Part shown: piece by piece, positions 8,955-18,782 of the stretch
Position numbering within the stretch: the stretch's first letter is position 1
Layout: each line of letters starts with the position of its first letter
Assembly (NCBI GenBank): GCA_030429495.1
Contig: JAUIFH010000005.1
Span: 265,039 to 329,038 of the forward strand
Direction: 5' to 3'
From: Alphaproteobacteria bacterium
GTDB taxonomy: Bacteria; Pseudomonadota; Alphaproteobacteria; Rhodobacterales; Rhodobacteraceae
Length of the DNA stretch: 64,000 nucleotides
Made by a program: the position numbers and the translations under genes
The notes under the pieces: model-generated
Seen by the model: the letters and a program-made list of their open reading frames with translations, nothing else
Database searches by the model: none
Told to the model about the DNA's origin: nothing

Positions 8955-10139
8955 ATGATCCCTGTCGAGGAAGCCCTTTCCCGCCTGTTCGCCCTGTGCC
9001 GGCCCCTGCCGCCGGAAACCATTGCCCTCCGCCATGCGGCAAACCGCGTGCTGGCGGCCCCCGTCATCGCCACCCGCGACCAACCACCCTTCCCGGCCTC
9101 GGCGATGGACGGCTACGCGGTGCGCGATGCCGACCATGCCGCTGGCGCCGTCCTTTCGGTGATCGGAGAGGCAGCCGCGGGGCGCGGATATTCCGGCGCC
9201 ATCGGTCCGGGCGAGGCGATCCGCATCTTCACCGGCGCGCCGGTCCCCGAGGGTGGCGAGCGTGTCGTCCTGCAGGAGGACGTGACGCGCGACGGCGACC
9301 GGATCACCCTGGGTGACCGGCTTGAACAGGGCAGCAATATCCGCGCGGCGGGGCAGGATTTCCGCGCGGGCGACCGGATCGAAGCACCCCGCAGGCTGAC
9401 GGCGCCCGACCTTGCGCTGGCCGCCGCGATGAATGTGGCCGATCTGACGGTCACGCGCCGCCCCGTCGTGGCCTTCATCGCGACGGGCGACGAACTGGTG
9501 ATGCCCGGCGAGGCGCCGGGCCCCGACCAGATCATCGCCTCCAACAGCTTCGCCCTGGCGGCGATGGCCGAGGCGGCGGGCGCGGAGGCGCGGCTGCTGC
9601 CGATCGCACGGGACACCGAGGCATCGCTCCGCTTCACGGTCGATCTTGCCCGCGACGCGGATCTGATCGTGACGATCGGCGGCGCGTCAGTCGGGGATCA
9701 CGACCTCGTCGGCAAGGTGACGGCGGATCTCGGGATGGAGCGGTCGTTCTACAAGATCGCGATGCGGCCGGGGAAACCGCTGATGGCGGGCAGGCTTGGC
9801 GGCGCCGTTCTGCTTGGCCTTCCCGGAAACCCCGTATCGTCAATTGTTTGCGGCCATATCTTCATGCTTCCCATGCTGGCCGCGATGCAGGGCCTGCCCC
9901 CTGCGCCAGCCCCGCAACGCCGCGCTGCGCTCGCCGAGGGTGTCGCCGCGAACGGCCCCCGGGCGCATTACATGCGGGCGCGGGTCGAAACCCGGGATGG
10001 CACCACGCTGATCCACCCGTTCGCGCGGCAGGACAGTGCACTTCTCACCGTCCTTGCCGAGGCGAATGCACTTCTGGTGCGTCCGGTCGGCGACGCGGCC
10101 CGGCCTGCCGGAACCGAGGTCGGCTATATTCCGCTTTGA
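8955..10139 (+). CDS. moeA: Molybdopterin molybdotransferase (MoeA/Glp family)
   Basis: A 394-residue enzyme that inserts molybdate into adenylated molybdopterin. Seen are the N-terminal PPFPASAMDGYAVR block, FTGAPVPEGGERVVLQED, the MPT-binding stretch VTIGGASVGDHD and GKPLMAGRLGGAVLLGLPGNP. ATG 8955 starts the conserved N-terminus (MIPVEEALSRL). It is the last gene of the trp-moa run before the lexA promoter. Confidence 0.94.
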   Translation: MIPVEEALSRLFALCRPLPPETIALRHAANRVLAAPVIATRDQPPFPASAMDGYAVRDADHAAGAVLSVIGEAAAGRGYSGAIGPGEAIRIFTGAPVPEGGERVVLQEDVTRDGDRITLGDRLEQGSNIRAAGQDFRAGDRIEAPRRLTAPDLALAAAMNVADLTVTRRPVVAFIATGDELVMPGEAPGPDQIIASNSFALAAMAEAAGAEARLLPIARDTEASLRFTVDLARDADLIVTIGGASVGDHDLVGKVTADLGMERSFYKIAMRPGKPLMAGRLGGAVLLGLPGNPVSSIVCGHIFMLPMLAAMQGLPPAPAPQRRAALAEGVAANGPRAHYMRARVETRDGTTLIHPFARQDSALLTVLAEANALLVRPVGDAARPAGTEVGYIPL

Positions 10140-10149
10140 ACTGTTTTGT

Positions 10150-10189
10150 TTGACACAAAACGGGAACGCGCGTAGAACATAGTTTGAAC
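10150..10189 (+). promoter_or_regulatory. lexA promoter with tandem SOS (LexA) half-sites
   Basis: A TTGACA -35 box (10150-10155) is followed after 17 bases by a -10-like TAGAAC (10173-10178). Three GAAC half-sites lie at 10164-10167, 10175-10178 and 10186-10189, each separated by exactly seven bases. GAAC-N7-GAAC is the reverse complement of GTTC-N7-GTTC, the LexA box described in alphaproteobacteria. Two overlapping boxes thus cover the -10 region, which predicts repression of lexA by its own product. Confidence 0.85.
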
Positions 10190-10221
10190 GGCTTGGGCAA
10201 AGGCAAAGGACAACAGGCATC

Positions 10222-10905
10222 ATGCTGACCCGCAAGCAATTGGAACTGCTCGATTTCATCCAGAAACGTGTGGCGCGCGACGGCGTCCCCCCCTCTTTCG
10301 ACGAGATGAAGGACGCGCTCGACCTGCGCTCCAAGTCCGGCATTCACCGCCTGATCACGGCGCTGGAGGAACGCGGCTTCATCCGCCGCCTCGCCCACCG
10401 GGCGCGCGCGATCGAGATCGTGAAGCTGCCCGAGGCGATGGAAAAGCCCGGCTTCAGCCCCAAGGTGATCAAGGGCGACCGCAAGGCGCCGCCGAGGGAG
10501 GCCATGCCGGTCACGGCGGATGCCCTCGAACTGCCGGTCATGGGCCGCATCGCCGCCGGGGTTCCGATCGAGGCGATATCGGAAGTCTCGCACCACGTCG
10601 CGGTGCCCGGCTCCATGCTCTCCGGGCGGGGCCAGCATTACGCGCTGGAGGTCAAGGGCGATTCCATGATCGAGGCCGGGATCAATGACGGTGACATCGT
10701 GGTGATCCGTGAACAGACGACCGCCGATAACGGCGATATCGTCGTCGCACTCGTCGAAGGACATGAGGCGACGCTGAAACGGTTCCGCCGCCGGGGGGCG
10801 ATGATCGCGCTCGAAGCTGCCAACCCGGCTTACGAGACGCGGGTTCTGCCGGAAGATCACGTCAAGGTGCAGGGCCGGCTCGTCGGTCTGATCCGAAGCT
10901 ACTGA
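10222..10905 (+). CDS. lexA: LexA repressor, self-cleaving
   Basis: A 227-residue SOS regulator. Residues 1-65 form the winged-helix DNA-binding domain ([35 protein letters not shown]). The cleavage site is Ala112-Gly113, the nucleophile Ser148 lies in [10 protein letters not shown] and the general base Lys186 in ATLKRF, so autoproteolysis should work. The gene has its own promoter carrying tandem LexA boxes. Its end overlaps the end of the converging comEC gene by seven bases. Confidence 0.96.
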   Translation: MLTRKQLELLDFIQKRVARDGVPPSFDEMKDALDLRSKSGIHRLITALEERGFIRRLAHRARAIEIVKLPEAMEKPGFSPKVIKGDRKAPPREAMPVTADALELPVMGRIAAGVPIEAISEVSHHVAVPGSMLSGRGQHYALEVKGDSMIEAGINDGDIVVIREQTTADNGDIVVALVEGHEATLKRFRRRGAMIALEAANPAYETRVLPEDHVKVQGRLVGLIRSY

Positions 10906-12977
10906 CGCGCTGTGGGGCCGCCGCTCTTGCTGCGGGGGCGGTTCCACATCCTGTCGCCGGCAACCGCGCGTGCCGTGGTGATTTGCAGGCTGGTAAGGTC
11001 CGAACGGATGGCGAGCGCGCCGGTCTGCCTGAGCCGCGCCGCATCGTAGATCGTGCAGTCGCCGCCCGCCGGGCCGGCCCAATCCTCCGACAGGATAAGA
11101 AGGGCGCCACCGGTGCAAGATGCGGCCGCGCGTGATGCGGCGCCCTTGCCGGTGAAGTGCCGCGCCGGAACACCGCCGACCATGGCGACAAGCGCCCCCT
11201 TCTGACCAGTGAAGCCCGCGCGCCCGAAGGCCGCGTCCTGCGCGGCCAGATCGCCGTCATCCTCCAGCCAGCTCTTGGCGACGAACCCGGCGCCCTTCGG
11301 CTTTGACAATGCCCGCCCCTCTGGCCCGATGATGCCCGCGATGGCGCCGTCGCCCGAAACCAGGAGCGCCGGACGCTCGGCCCCTGCCCAGAAGATCAGG
11401 CCCGCCGTGACGGCCACCACACCAGCGCCGCGCAGCCAGACCATGCGGGCAATCAGCGCCGCCACACCGCCAAGCGCCATGACCGGCAGCGCCGCGGCCG
11501 GCGGCGTCGGAACCGCGATCACCGCCCCGTCAAGCCCCGAGACCCAGCCCGCCACGTGCAGGATGAACGCGGTGCCCTGCTCCATCACCCAGAGCGGCAA
11601 CCCGGCAAGGCCAAGCGGCGCCAGGACCGCCGCCACGACGCCTGCCGGCATCACCACAAGTCCCATCAGCGGCACGGCAAGCAGGTTGGCCAGCAATCCG
11701 TATTCCGCGATCCGGTTGAAATGCGCGGCAGCGATCGGGGCGGTGGCGAGCCCCGCCGCCACCGAGGACAGGACCAGCATCGCGACGGGACGGAGCGGCG
11801 CCGGAACCTGGTGCTGCACCCTCGTCCAGGGCCGGAACGCGACGATCAGCGCGACGGTCGCCCCGAACGACATCTGGAAACCCGGCTCGATCAGGCTTTC
11901 GGGTTCGATCAGGAGGACGATCAGCGCCGCGATCGAGACCGAGCGGAGCGAGATCGCCCTGCGGTCGGCAAGCACGGCGGCAAGCATCACCGCCGCCATG
12001 ACGAAGGCGCGGCGGGTCGCGACGTTCGGCCCCGCCAGCATCAGGTAGAACACGGCCGCGAACAGCGCCACGAGGGCAGCGAGCTTCTTGGTGTTCAGGC
12101 GCAGTGCGAATGGCGGAACAAGCGCCATCCCGTAACGGCAGGCGGCGAAAACGAAGCCGGTCAACAGCCCCATATGCAGGCCCGAGATCGAGATCAGGTG
12201 CGACAAGTTGGAGGCGCGCAGCGCGTCGTTCGTTGCCTGCGTGACGCCGGAACGGTCGCCGGTCATCAGCGCGGCAGCGAATGCGCCGGGTTGCCCCTCC
12301 ATACCGGACTGCATTGCCCCCGAGATGGTCATCCGCACCCGGAATGCAAGCAGCGCGATCCCCTCCTCGGGCGGCGCCAGCGCCAGTACTGGGGTCCGGG
12401 TATAGCCGACCGCGCCGAGGCGCGAGAACCAGGCGAGGCGCTGGAAGTCGAAGCCGCCGGGTTCGACCGGCCCTTCCGGCGGCGAGAGGTGGGCCGAGAG
12501 GATCACGGTCAGGCCCGGCCGCAATGCCACGAAGCCCTGCGCACCGTGGAGCGCGACCCGGACCCGTTCGGGCGTACGGTCGGACGGCACGTCCTCCAGC
12601 ACGACGCGATCGAGCGTCAGGCGGAGCTGGTCGGAGAACGACCGGTCGATACCGACGACGCGTCCCTCGACCGGGCCGTAGTAGCGAAACGGTAAGACCG
12701 GTGCCGCGACCGAATGGGCACGCAGCGCCGCGAGCAGCAGCCCGCCGGTCATGAGCGCCACCGCAATTGCAGGCACGCGCAGCCGTTCCGGGCCGCGCCA
12801 TCCGGCCAGTGACGACAGCAGCGCAATGCCCGCGACGGCGGCAAGCGTGCCCTGCCCCGGCTCCGTCCTTAAGGCGAAGTAGATGCCGATGCCGAAAGAC
12901 ATGAAAACCGGCGTCCAGGGCAGAAGACCGCCCCGCGCCGCCAGCAGCGCGTCCAGGATCGCGATCGCCGCCCGCAC
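10899..12977 (-). CDS. ComEC/Rec2 family DNA-uptake channel protein
   Basis: A 692-residue polytopic inner-membrane protein with an N-terminal DUF4131-type region and a competence domain ([35 protein letters not shown]). ComEC proteins move single-stranded DNA across the inner membrane in transformation. I do not find a metallo-beta-lactamase HxHxDH motif in the C-terminal part, so the nuclease-like domain of the Bacillus protein is absent or degenerate. GTG 12977 is the first in-frame start. It diverges from gltX and converges on lexA. Whether the cell is transformable cannot be told from this gene alone. Confidence 0.88.
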   Translation of the reverse strand: MRAAIAILDALLAARGGLLPWTPVFMSFGIGIYFALRTEPGQGTLAAVAGIALLSSLAGWRGPERLRVPAIAVALMTGGLLLAALRAHSVAAPVLPFRYYGPVEGRVVGIDRSFSDQLRLTLDRVVLEDVPSDRTPERVRVALHGAQGFVALRPGLTVILSAHLSPPEGPVEPGGFDFQRLAWFSRLGAVGYTRTPVLALAPPEEGIALLAFRVRMTISGAMQSGMEGQPGAFAAALMTGDRSGVTQATNDALRASNLSHLISISGLHMGLLTGFVFAACRYGMALVPPFALRLNTKKLAALVALFAAVFYLMLAGPNVATRRAFVMAAVMLAAVLADRRAISLRSVSIAALIVLLIEPESLIEPGFQMSFGATVALIVAFRPWTRVQHQVPAPLRPVAMLVLSSVAAGLATAPIAAAHFNRIAEYGLLANLLAVPLMGLVVMPAGVVAAVLAPLGLAGLPLWVMEQGTAFILHVAGWVSGLDGAVIAVPTPPAAALPVMALGGVAALIARMVWLRGAGVVAVTAGLIFWAGAERPALLVSGDGAIAGIIGPEGRALSKPKGAGFVAKSWLEDDGDLAAQDAAFGRAGFTGQKGALVAMVGGVPARHFTGKGAASRAAASCTGGALLILSEDWAGPAGGDCTIYDAARLRQTGALAIRSDLTSLQITTARAVAGDRMWNRPRSKSGGPTARQ

Positions 12978-13054
12978 CTTGTTTCCCCGTCCGGCATTGC
13001 CTAATGAACACGCGATCAGCCTGCGCTCTCATGGTTTCCGAAAGGTTAACGCCG

Positions 13055-14452
13055 ATGTCCGATGTCGTGACCCGTTTTGCCCCCTCGCCCACCGGCTACC
13101 TGCATATCGGCGGCGCGCGCACGGCGTTGTTCAACTGGCTCTATGCGCGCGGGCGGGGCGGGAAATTCCTGCTCAGGATCGAGGATACCGACCGCGAACG
13201 CTCCACCCCGGAGGCCACGGCGGCGATCCTGAAGGGTCTTGCCTGGCTCGGCCTTGACTGGGACGGCGATGTCGTCAGCCAGTTCGAGGGGCGCGCCCGC
13301 CATGCCGAGGTGGCGCATGAGATGCTGGCGCGCGGCGCGGCCTACAAATGCTTCTGCACGCAGGAGGAAATCGAGGCGTTCCGCGAAACTGTCCGGGCCG
13401 AGGGCCGATCCACCCTGTTCCGGAGCCCCTGGCGCGACGCTGACCCAGCCACCCACCCGGACGCCCCGTTCGTAATCCGCCTCAAGGCCCCGCGTGAGGG
13501 CGAGACGGTGATCGAGGACGCCGTGCAGGGCAGCGTCACCTTCCGCAACGACCAGCTTGACGACATGGTCTGTCTGCGTTCGGACGGGACGCCAACCTAT
13601 ATGCTGGCCGTCGTCGTCGACGACCACGATATGGGCGTGACCCATGTGATCCGGGGCGACGACCATCTGAACAACGCGGCACGGCAGACCCAGATCTACC
13701 GCGCGATGGACTGGGCAGAGCCGGTCTGGGCGCATATCCCGCTGATCCACGGACCGGACGGCAAGAAGTTGTCGAAACGGCATGGCGCGGTCGGACTGGA
13801 AGAGTATCAGGCGATGGGTTACCCGGCCGCCGGGATGCGCAACTACCTGACCCGGCTTGGCTGGGCGCATGGCGATGCGGAATTCTTCACCGATGCCGAG
13901 GCGCGGGCATGGTTCGATCTGGATGGAATCGGGCGGGCGCCGGCGCGGCTCGATTTCAAGAAGCTGGAGAATCTGTCGGGCCAGCATATCGCGGCGACCC
14001 CGGACACCGATCTGCTGCCCGAAATTGAGGCATATCTTTCCGCAGCCGGCCGGGATTCTCTTTCGCATACGCAGAAAGACGGTCTCTCACGTGCTCTTTA
14101 CTGTGTAAAAGATCGTGCGAAAACACTGGGCGAACTTCTTGAGAAAGCCCATTTTGTCCTTGAATCCCGGCCCCTTGTTCCTGACGAGAAGGCAGCCAAG
14201 GCACTCGATACGGTATCCCGTGGTATACTGAATGAATTGACGCCGCAGTTGCAAAATGCTAGCTGGAGCCGGGACACGCTGGAAGCCACCGTGAACCGCG
14301 TCGCAGAGGCCCACGGAATCGGGCTTGGCAAGATCGCGGGACCACTCCGGGCTGCACTCGCCGGGCGCACGGTCAGCCCCAGCGTCTTCGACATGATGCT
14401 CGTCATCGGGCGGGAGGAGACCGTCGCCCGACTGAAGGATGCCACCGGTTGA
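13055..14452 (+). CDS. gltX: Glutamate-tRNA ligase
   Basis: A 465-residue class-I aminoacyl-tRNA synthetase that charges tRNA-Glu. The HIGH-type motif is HIGG (residues 17-20) in [19 protein letters not shown] and the KMSKS-type motif is KLSKR. ATG 13055 matches the conserved start [14 protein letters not shown]; an in-frame extension to 13004 is unlikely. From about 14035 to 14275 (residues 327-407, anticodon-binding half) base composition shifts to codons rare elsewhere in the window (ATA, GTA, TTG, AAA, TGT). Alphaproteobacteria often carry two GltX-like proteins, so this may also be the one that misacylates tRNA-Gln. Confidence 0.93.
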   Translation: MSDVVTRFAPSPTGYLHIGGARTALFNWLYARGRGGKFLLRIEDTDRERSTPEATAAILKGLAWLGLDWDGDVVSQFEGRARHAEVAHEMLARGAAYKCFCTQEEIEAFRETVRAEGRSTLFRSPWRDADPATHPDAPFVIRLKAPREGETVIEDAVQGSVTFRNDQLDDMVCLRSDGTPTYMLAVVVDDHDMGVTHVIRGDDHLNNAARQTQIYRAMDWAEPVWAHIPLIHGPDGKKLSKRHGAVGLEEYQAMGYPAAGMRNYLTRLGWAHGDAEFFTDAEARAWFDLDGIGRAPARLDFKKLENLSGQHIAATPDTDLLPEIEAYLSAAGRDSLSHTQKDGLSRALYCVKDRAKTLGELLEKAHFVLESRPLVPDEKAAKALDTVSRGILNELTPQLQNASWSRDTLEATVNRVAEAHGIGLGKIAGPLRAALAGRTVSPSVFDMMLVIGREETVARLKDATG

Positions 14453-14482
14453 CGGCGCCGCCGCGACCGTGACCTACACCCG

Positions 14483-14504
14483 CCGTAGGAACTGTTCCAT
14501 ACGG
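14483..14504 (+). promoter_or_regulatory. Inverted repeat in the gltA leader
   Basis: CCGTAGGAAC (14483-14492) is matched by GTTCC and TACGG (14494-14504) with a single T in the centre and one unpaired A (14499). It lies just upstream of the gltA ribosome-binding site. As DNA it could be an operator; as RNA it would form a seven-pair stem with an AACTGTT loop. I see no T-tract after it, so it is not an obvious gltX terminator. Confidence 0.4.
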
Positions 14505-14524
14505 CCGTCTGAAAGGGAGCCGTG

Positions 14525-15820
14525 ATGGACAAGATGATCAAGACCGCGACCCTGAGTTTCGACGGCAAGTCGATCGAGCTGCCCATCCTGCAGCCCACGG
14601 TCGGCCCCGACGTGATCGACATCCGCAAGCTCTACGGTGAGGCCGACGTCTTCACCTATGATCCGGGCTTTACCTCCACCGCCGCGACCGATAGCGCCAT
14701 CACCTATATCGATGGCGACAAGGGCGAGCTTCTCTATCGCGGCTACCCGATCGAGCAACTGGCCGAAAAGTCGCATTTCCTCGAAGTCTGCTACCTGCTG
14801 CTTTACGGCGAACTGCCGGACGCGACCCAGATCAAGGATTTCGAGGCCCGTGTCACCAACCACACGATGGTGCATGAGCAGATGCACTATTTCTTCCGCG
14901 GGTTCCGGCGCGACAGCCATCCGATGGCGACCATGGTCGGCGTCGTCGGCGCGATGTCGGCCTTCTACCACGACTCGACCGACATCGCCGATCCGTGGCA
15001 GCGCGAGGTGGCAGCGATCCGCATGATCGCGAAGCTGCCGACGATCGCGGCGATGGCCTACAAGTATTCGGTCGGCCAGCCCTTCGTCTATCCGAAGAAT
15101 TCGCTCGATTACCCGTCGAACTTCCTGCACATGTGCTTCGCCGTTCCGTGCGAGGAGTATGTCGTGCAGCCGGCCCTCGCCAAGGCGATGGACCGGATCA
15201 TGATGCTCCATGCCGACCACGAGCAGAACGCCTCGACCTCGACGGTGCGTCTGGCCGGGTCGTCGGGCGCCAACCCCTTCGCCTGCATCGCTGCCGGCAT
15301 CGCCTGCCTCTGGGGGCCAGCCCATGGCGGCGCGAACCAGGCCTGCCTCGAGATGCTGCGCGAAATCGGCACCGTCGATCGCATCCCGGAATACATCAAA
15401 CGCGCGAAGGACAAGTCGGACCCGTTCCGCCTGATGGGCTTCGGCCACCGGGTCTACAAGAACTTCGACCCGCGCGCGAAGGTGATGAAGGAAAGTGCCG
15501 ACGAGGTGCTGGACCTGCTCGGCATTCAGGACAACGAGACACTGAAGGTCGCGAAGGAACTGGAGAAGATCGCGCTGGAGGACGAGTACTTCGTCTCCAA
15601 AAAGCTCTATCCGAACGTCGATTTCTATTCCGGCATCATCCTTGAGGCGATGGGCTTCCCGACCTCGATGTTCACGCCGATCTTCGCGGTCAGCCGGACG
15701 GTCGGCTGGATCTCGCAGTGGAAAGAGATGATCGCCGATCCGACCCAGAAGATCGGCCGCCCGCGCCAGCTCTATATCGGCCAGACCCAGCGGGACTACG
15801 TCGATGTGAACAAGCGCTGA
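14525..15820 (+). CDS. gltA: Citrate synthase (type II, hexameric family)
   Basis: A 431-residue enzyme condensing acetyl-CoA and oxaloacetate, the entry step of the TCA cycle. Signatures include [41 protein letters not shown] and the active-site [15 protein letters not shown]. The N-terminal extension before the core domain and the length match the long Gram-negative form that is NADH-sensitive in several proteobacteria. The start is ATG 14525, six bases after GGGAG; a GTG one codon earlier also exists. A strong terminator follows. Confidence 0.96.
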   Translation: MDKMIKTATLSFDGKSIELPILQPTVGPDVIDIRKLYGEADVFTYDPGFTSTAATDSAITYIDGDKGELLYRGYPIEQLAEKSHFLEVCYLLLYGELPDATQIKDFEARVTNHTMVHEQMHYFFRGFRRDSHPMATMVGVVGAMSAFYHDSTDIADPWQREVAAIRMIAKLPTIAAMAYKYSVGQPFVYPKNSLDYPSNFLHMCFAVPCEEYVVQPALAKAMDRIMMLHADHEQNASTSTVRLAGSSGANPFACIAAGIACLWGPAHGGANQACLEMLREIGTVDRIPEYIKRAKDKSDPFRLMGFGHRVYKNFDPRAKVMKESADEVLDLLGIQDNETLKVAKELEKIALEDEYFVSKKLYPNVDFYSGIILEAMGFPTSMFTPIFAVSRTVGWISQWKEMIADPTQKIGRPRQLYIGQTQRDYVDVNKR

Positions 15821-15845
15821 GGCTCTGTTCAACCGGAAATCGAAG

Positions 15846-15870
15846 ATGCGCGGGTCGGTGGCCCGCGCAT
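15846..15870 (+). terminator. Rho-independent-like terminator after gltA
   Basis: ATGCGCGGG (15846-15854) and CCCGCGCAT (15862-15870) form a perfect nine-pair stem with a seven-base loop, followed by the T-rich TCTGTTTCTG. It lies 26 bases after the gltA stop. The sequence is symmetric enough to serve also the opposing gene ending at 15954. Confidence 0.75.
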
Positions 15871-15953
15871 TCTGTTTCTGGGTAGCAAAACTGTTCCGGT
15901 CGCCCGCCAGCGCGCGCAACCATTCGGGCCGGCCGTGAAGCCTCTCTTCCGGC

Positions 15954-16562
15954 CTAGCCATCCCTCCGGGCGTAGGCAGCCGGGGCGGGCAACTCGTATC
16001 CTGCCCGATAGCATTGATCCAACAGGGATTTGCGCCGGCTTAGCGGCCCTTTGGTGCCGTAAAGAACTTCGAGCTTACGCGGGGAAAATCCAAAGTAGCC
16101 GAACGTGCCCTTGATCCAGGCGGTTTCAAGGGCGCTCAGATAGCCACCGGCAGCCATCTCATCAGATCGCACCCCGGCCGCCACCAGGAGGATGCCCGAC
16201 CGAGGGCGCTGAAGTGAAATCTCGGGATCGTCCAACTGGTCATAGGCCCAACCCCAACTCCAGACGCGATCCACCCACCCCTTGGTCATCGAAGGCATTC
16301 CCCACCAGAACAAGGGAAAGACCAGACAGACCGCGTCGGCGCGGGCGAGTCGCGCCTGCTCCTTCTGCACATCCGGAGGAACGGCGCCCCCGCCATCCGC
16401 TTCGATATCGGCCAAGCTCCACCGGGGATCGAAGCCTTCCGCATTCAAGTCCGCAAGTTCGACGGAGTGGCCCACCGCCTCCACGCCTGCCATGAAACTT
16501 CGTGCGGCCGAGGCAGTGAAAGACTCCGGGTCGGGATGATCAAGGACAGTCAGCACATGCAT
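15954..16562 (-). CDS. NAD(P)H-dependent FMN oxidoreductase, flavodoxin-like (NQO1/MdaB type)
   Basis: A 202-residue flavodoxin-fold protein. It has the FMN-phosphate segment HPDPESFTASAARSF, the LVFPLFWWGMPSMTKGWVDRV block and GILLVAAG, all typical of NAD(P)H quinone reductases and drug-modulator proteins that carry out two-electron reduction of quinones. It stands alone between the gltA terminator and holC. Codon usage is less GC-biased than in the neighbours (runs such as AAA, TCC, TTG codons), which may indicate recent acquisition. The physiological substrate is unknown. Confidence 0.82.
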   Translation of the reverse strand: MHVLTVLDHPDPESFTASAARSFMAGVEAVGHSVELADLNAEGFDPRWSLADIEADGGGAVPPDVQKEQARLARADAVCLVFPLFWWGMPSMTKGWVDRVWSWGWAYDQLDDPEISLQRPRSGILLVAAGVRSDEMAAGGYLSALETAWIKGTFGYFGFSPRKLEVLYGTKGPLSRRKSLLDQCYRAGYELPAPAAYARRDG

Positions 16563-16726
16563 AGGTCAGTTCACCCAAAGCCATCGCGGTCAACCCGGTT
16601 TCTCGCATCTCAACCAAGCTTCAGGTCAAGCGCAACCTTGAGACGGCAGTTCAGGATACCCATGGACGAGCCGGACGCGGGCCGTCACCCGTTGGCATAT
16701 CTTCGCTTTGGCGGCCACGGCCGCCG

Positions 16727-17191
16727 TTACCCGCCGCTTTCGGCCTTCTTCTCCCAGCGCCCGTCGGCCTCGCTCCAGTATTGCGCGGCAATGCCGGCGC
16801 TTGTCAGGGCCTTCCACTGACCCCGCGCGCGCGCCAGCGCGGCCTCGTCATTGCCGTCAAAGATCACGCAGACCCGTTCAAGCGCGCCGCATTCCGCGCC
16901 CATCACCTCGGCACCGTCCACGGCCATCAGGCACTGGGCACTGTTCGGCGTCTCCGTCCCCGTCGTGAGAAGGACGGGCTGCATGTCGTCATGCTTGCCG
17001 CCCGCAATCCCGTGCGGCAGGAAGCCTTCCTCCGCCCCGGCCCAGAGCTTCTGGTCCAGCCAGTCGAGCCGCGCGGGATCGGTTCCGCGCACGATGACAT
17101 GCCAGCCCGCCTGCAAGGCCTTGGCTAGAAGCATCGGCAGTGTCACCTCAAGCGGTGACCGTGTGAGGTGGTAGAAGAACGCCTGCCCCAT
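16727..17191 (-). CDS. holC: DNA polymerase III subunit chi
   Basis: A 154-residue HolC protein, the clamp-loader accessory subunit that links SSB to the polymerase III holoenzyme. It starts with MGQAFFYHLTRSPLEVTLP and contains LWAGAEEGFLPHGIAGGKHDDMQPVLL and the VCVIFDG segment, all characteristic of the family. The ATG at 17191 overlaps the pepA stop by four bases (ATGA), so it is translated after pepA; the longer frame upstream is a pepA shadow. The 164 bases beyond its stop (to 16563) hold only a weak GC-rich inverted repeat. Confidence 0.92.
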   Translation of the reverse strand: MGQAFFYHLTRSPLEVTLPMLLAKALQAGWHVIVRGTDPARLDWLDQKLWAGAEEGFLPHGIAGGKHDDMQPVLLTTGTETPNSAQCLMAVDGAEVMGAECGALERVCVIFDGNDEAALARARGQWKALTSAGIAAQYWSEADGRWEKKAESGG

Positions 17192-18660
17192 CAGCCTTCG
17201 AACATGTCGCGCACCAGCCGGTCGAGCGCCATGACCCCCCAGCCCGTCGCGCCCTTGGGTGCGAGCGTGGTTTCCTTCGGCGGCAGCGCGACCCCGGCGA
17301 TGTCGAGGTGAATCCACGGCACCTCGTCCTTGACGAACCGCTTGAGGAACTGCGCGGCCGTGATCGAACCCGCGGGCCGGCCGCCGGTATTCTTCATGTC
17401 GGCAAGCCGCGACTTGATCTGTTCGTCATAGGCCGGTCCCATCGGCATCCGCCACGCGCCCTCGCCCTCGGCCTCGGCGGCCTTCAGGAACGCCGCGCAA
17501 AGCTTGTCGTCGTTAGAGAAGACACCCGCATTCTCATGGCCAAGGCCGATGATGATCGCACCGGTCAGCGTCGCGAGGTTGATCATGCCGCTGGGCTTGA
17601 AGCGCTCCTGCGCGTACCAGAGCACGTCGGCGAGGACCAGCCGCCCCTCGGCATCGGTGTTGATCACCTCGATCGTGTCGCCCTTCATGGATTTCACGAT
17701 ATCGCCGGGCCGCTGCGCCTTGCCGTCGGGCATGTTCTCCACCAGCCCGACAAGGCCCACGACATTCGCCTTGGCCTTCCTGAGCGCCAACGCCCGCATG
17801 ACGCCGGAGACGACGCCGGCGCCGCCCATATCCATCGTCATCTCTTCCATACCGGCGGCCGGCTTGATCGAAATGCCGCCGGTGTCGAAGACAACGCCCT
17901 TGCCGACAAGCGCGAAGGGTGCTTCGCCCTTCTTGCCGCCGCTCCACTGCATGACGACAACCTTGGAGGGGCTTTCCGAACCCTGCCCCACGCCCAGAAG
18001 CGCGCCCATGCCGAGCTTTTCGAGGTCTTTCTCTTCCAGAACCTCGACCTGAAGCCCGATTTTCTTCATATCTGACAAACGGTTGGCGAAATCGGTGGTG
18101 GTCAGCACGTTGGCTGGTTCGCTCACCAGGTCACGGGTGAAGCAGACGCCCTCGGCCATGGCGGCCATCGGGGCAAAGGCCTCGCGCGCCGCGTCGGGCT
18201 TGTCGGCCATGACCGTCACCGCGCCCTTCCCGCCGTCCCTGTCGCTGCGGTAGCGGTCGAACGCATAGGCCCGAAGCGCGAGGCCCAGCGCCACGTCGGC
18301 CACCTTAGGCTGCCCGGCGGCCAGAACCGTCACGCCGCTTTCGCCCAGCGCCTTGCCGATCGCCGCGCCGGCCTTGCGCGCCTCCTGCACGCTTGCCTTC
18401 TTCGGCAGCTTCACCAGTTGTACCGCCTCAGCAGCAATCCCGGCGGGATAGGCAAGGTCGAGCGACTGGCCCGGCTTCAGCTTGTCCCAAGCCTTCCCTT
18501 CCATCGCACGCGTGACCGCGCCGCGCATCTGCCGGTCGAGCCGTCGCGCCACGGCGCCGGGCCGGCCCTCGGGCGCGAGCAGAAGCGCTAAGCGCCCTTC
18601 GGCCTTGCTCAGTGCGTCGAAATCGGCTTCGTGGAACTGGACGGCAACGGGCGCGCTCAT
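17191..18660 (-). CDS. pepA: Leucyl aminopeptidase (M17 family)
   Basis: A 489-residue di-metal aminopeptidase of the cytoplasm that removes N-terminal residues from peptides; some family members also bind DNA. The metal and catalytic motifs GKGVVFDTGGISIKPAAGME, MTMDMGGAG and the signature NTDAEGRLVLADVL are intact. It is the first gene of a pepA-holC pair, an arrangement common in proteobacteria, and diverges from lptF across 122 bases that must contain both promoters. Confidence 0.95.
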   Translation of the reverse strand: MSAPVAVQFHEADFDALSKAEGRLALLLAPEGRPGAVARRLDRQMRGAVTRAMEGKAWDKLKPGQSLDLAYPAGIAAEAVQLVKLPKKASVQEARKAGAAIGKALGESGVTVLAAGQPKVADVALGLALRAYAFDRYRSDRDGGKGAVTVMADKPDAAREAFAPMAAMAEGVCFTRDLVSEPANVLTTTDFANRLSDMKKIGLQVEVLEEKDLEKLGMGALLGVGQGSESPSKVVVMQWSGGKKGEAPFALVGKGVVFDTGGISIKPAAGMEEMTMDMGGAGVVSGVMRALALRKAKANVVGLVGLVENMPDGKAQRPGDIVKSMKGDTIEVINTDAEGRLVLADVLWYAQERFKPSGMINLATLTGAIIIGLGHENAGVFSNDDKLCAAFLKAAEAEGEGAWRMPMGPAYDEQIKSRLADMKNTGGRPAGSITAAQFLKRFVKDEVPWIHLDIAGVALPPKETTLAPKGATGWGVMALDRLVRDMFEG

Positions 18661-18782
18661 CGGGGGACCTCCGGCATGGTTTCGCCGGACCCTAGCGCCG
18701 GGTCGGGGGCTTGGCCAGATATGAGTTTTCCCCGCCAGACGTTTCGGCTAGGGATGGGACCGGCAGACGGGGGAACGGCGAA

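Noticed and set aside
16705..16724. GGCGGCC/GGCCGCC inverted repeat after holC considered as a terminator.
   Set aside because: The loop is only two bases and no T-tract follows on the minus strand.
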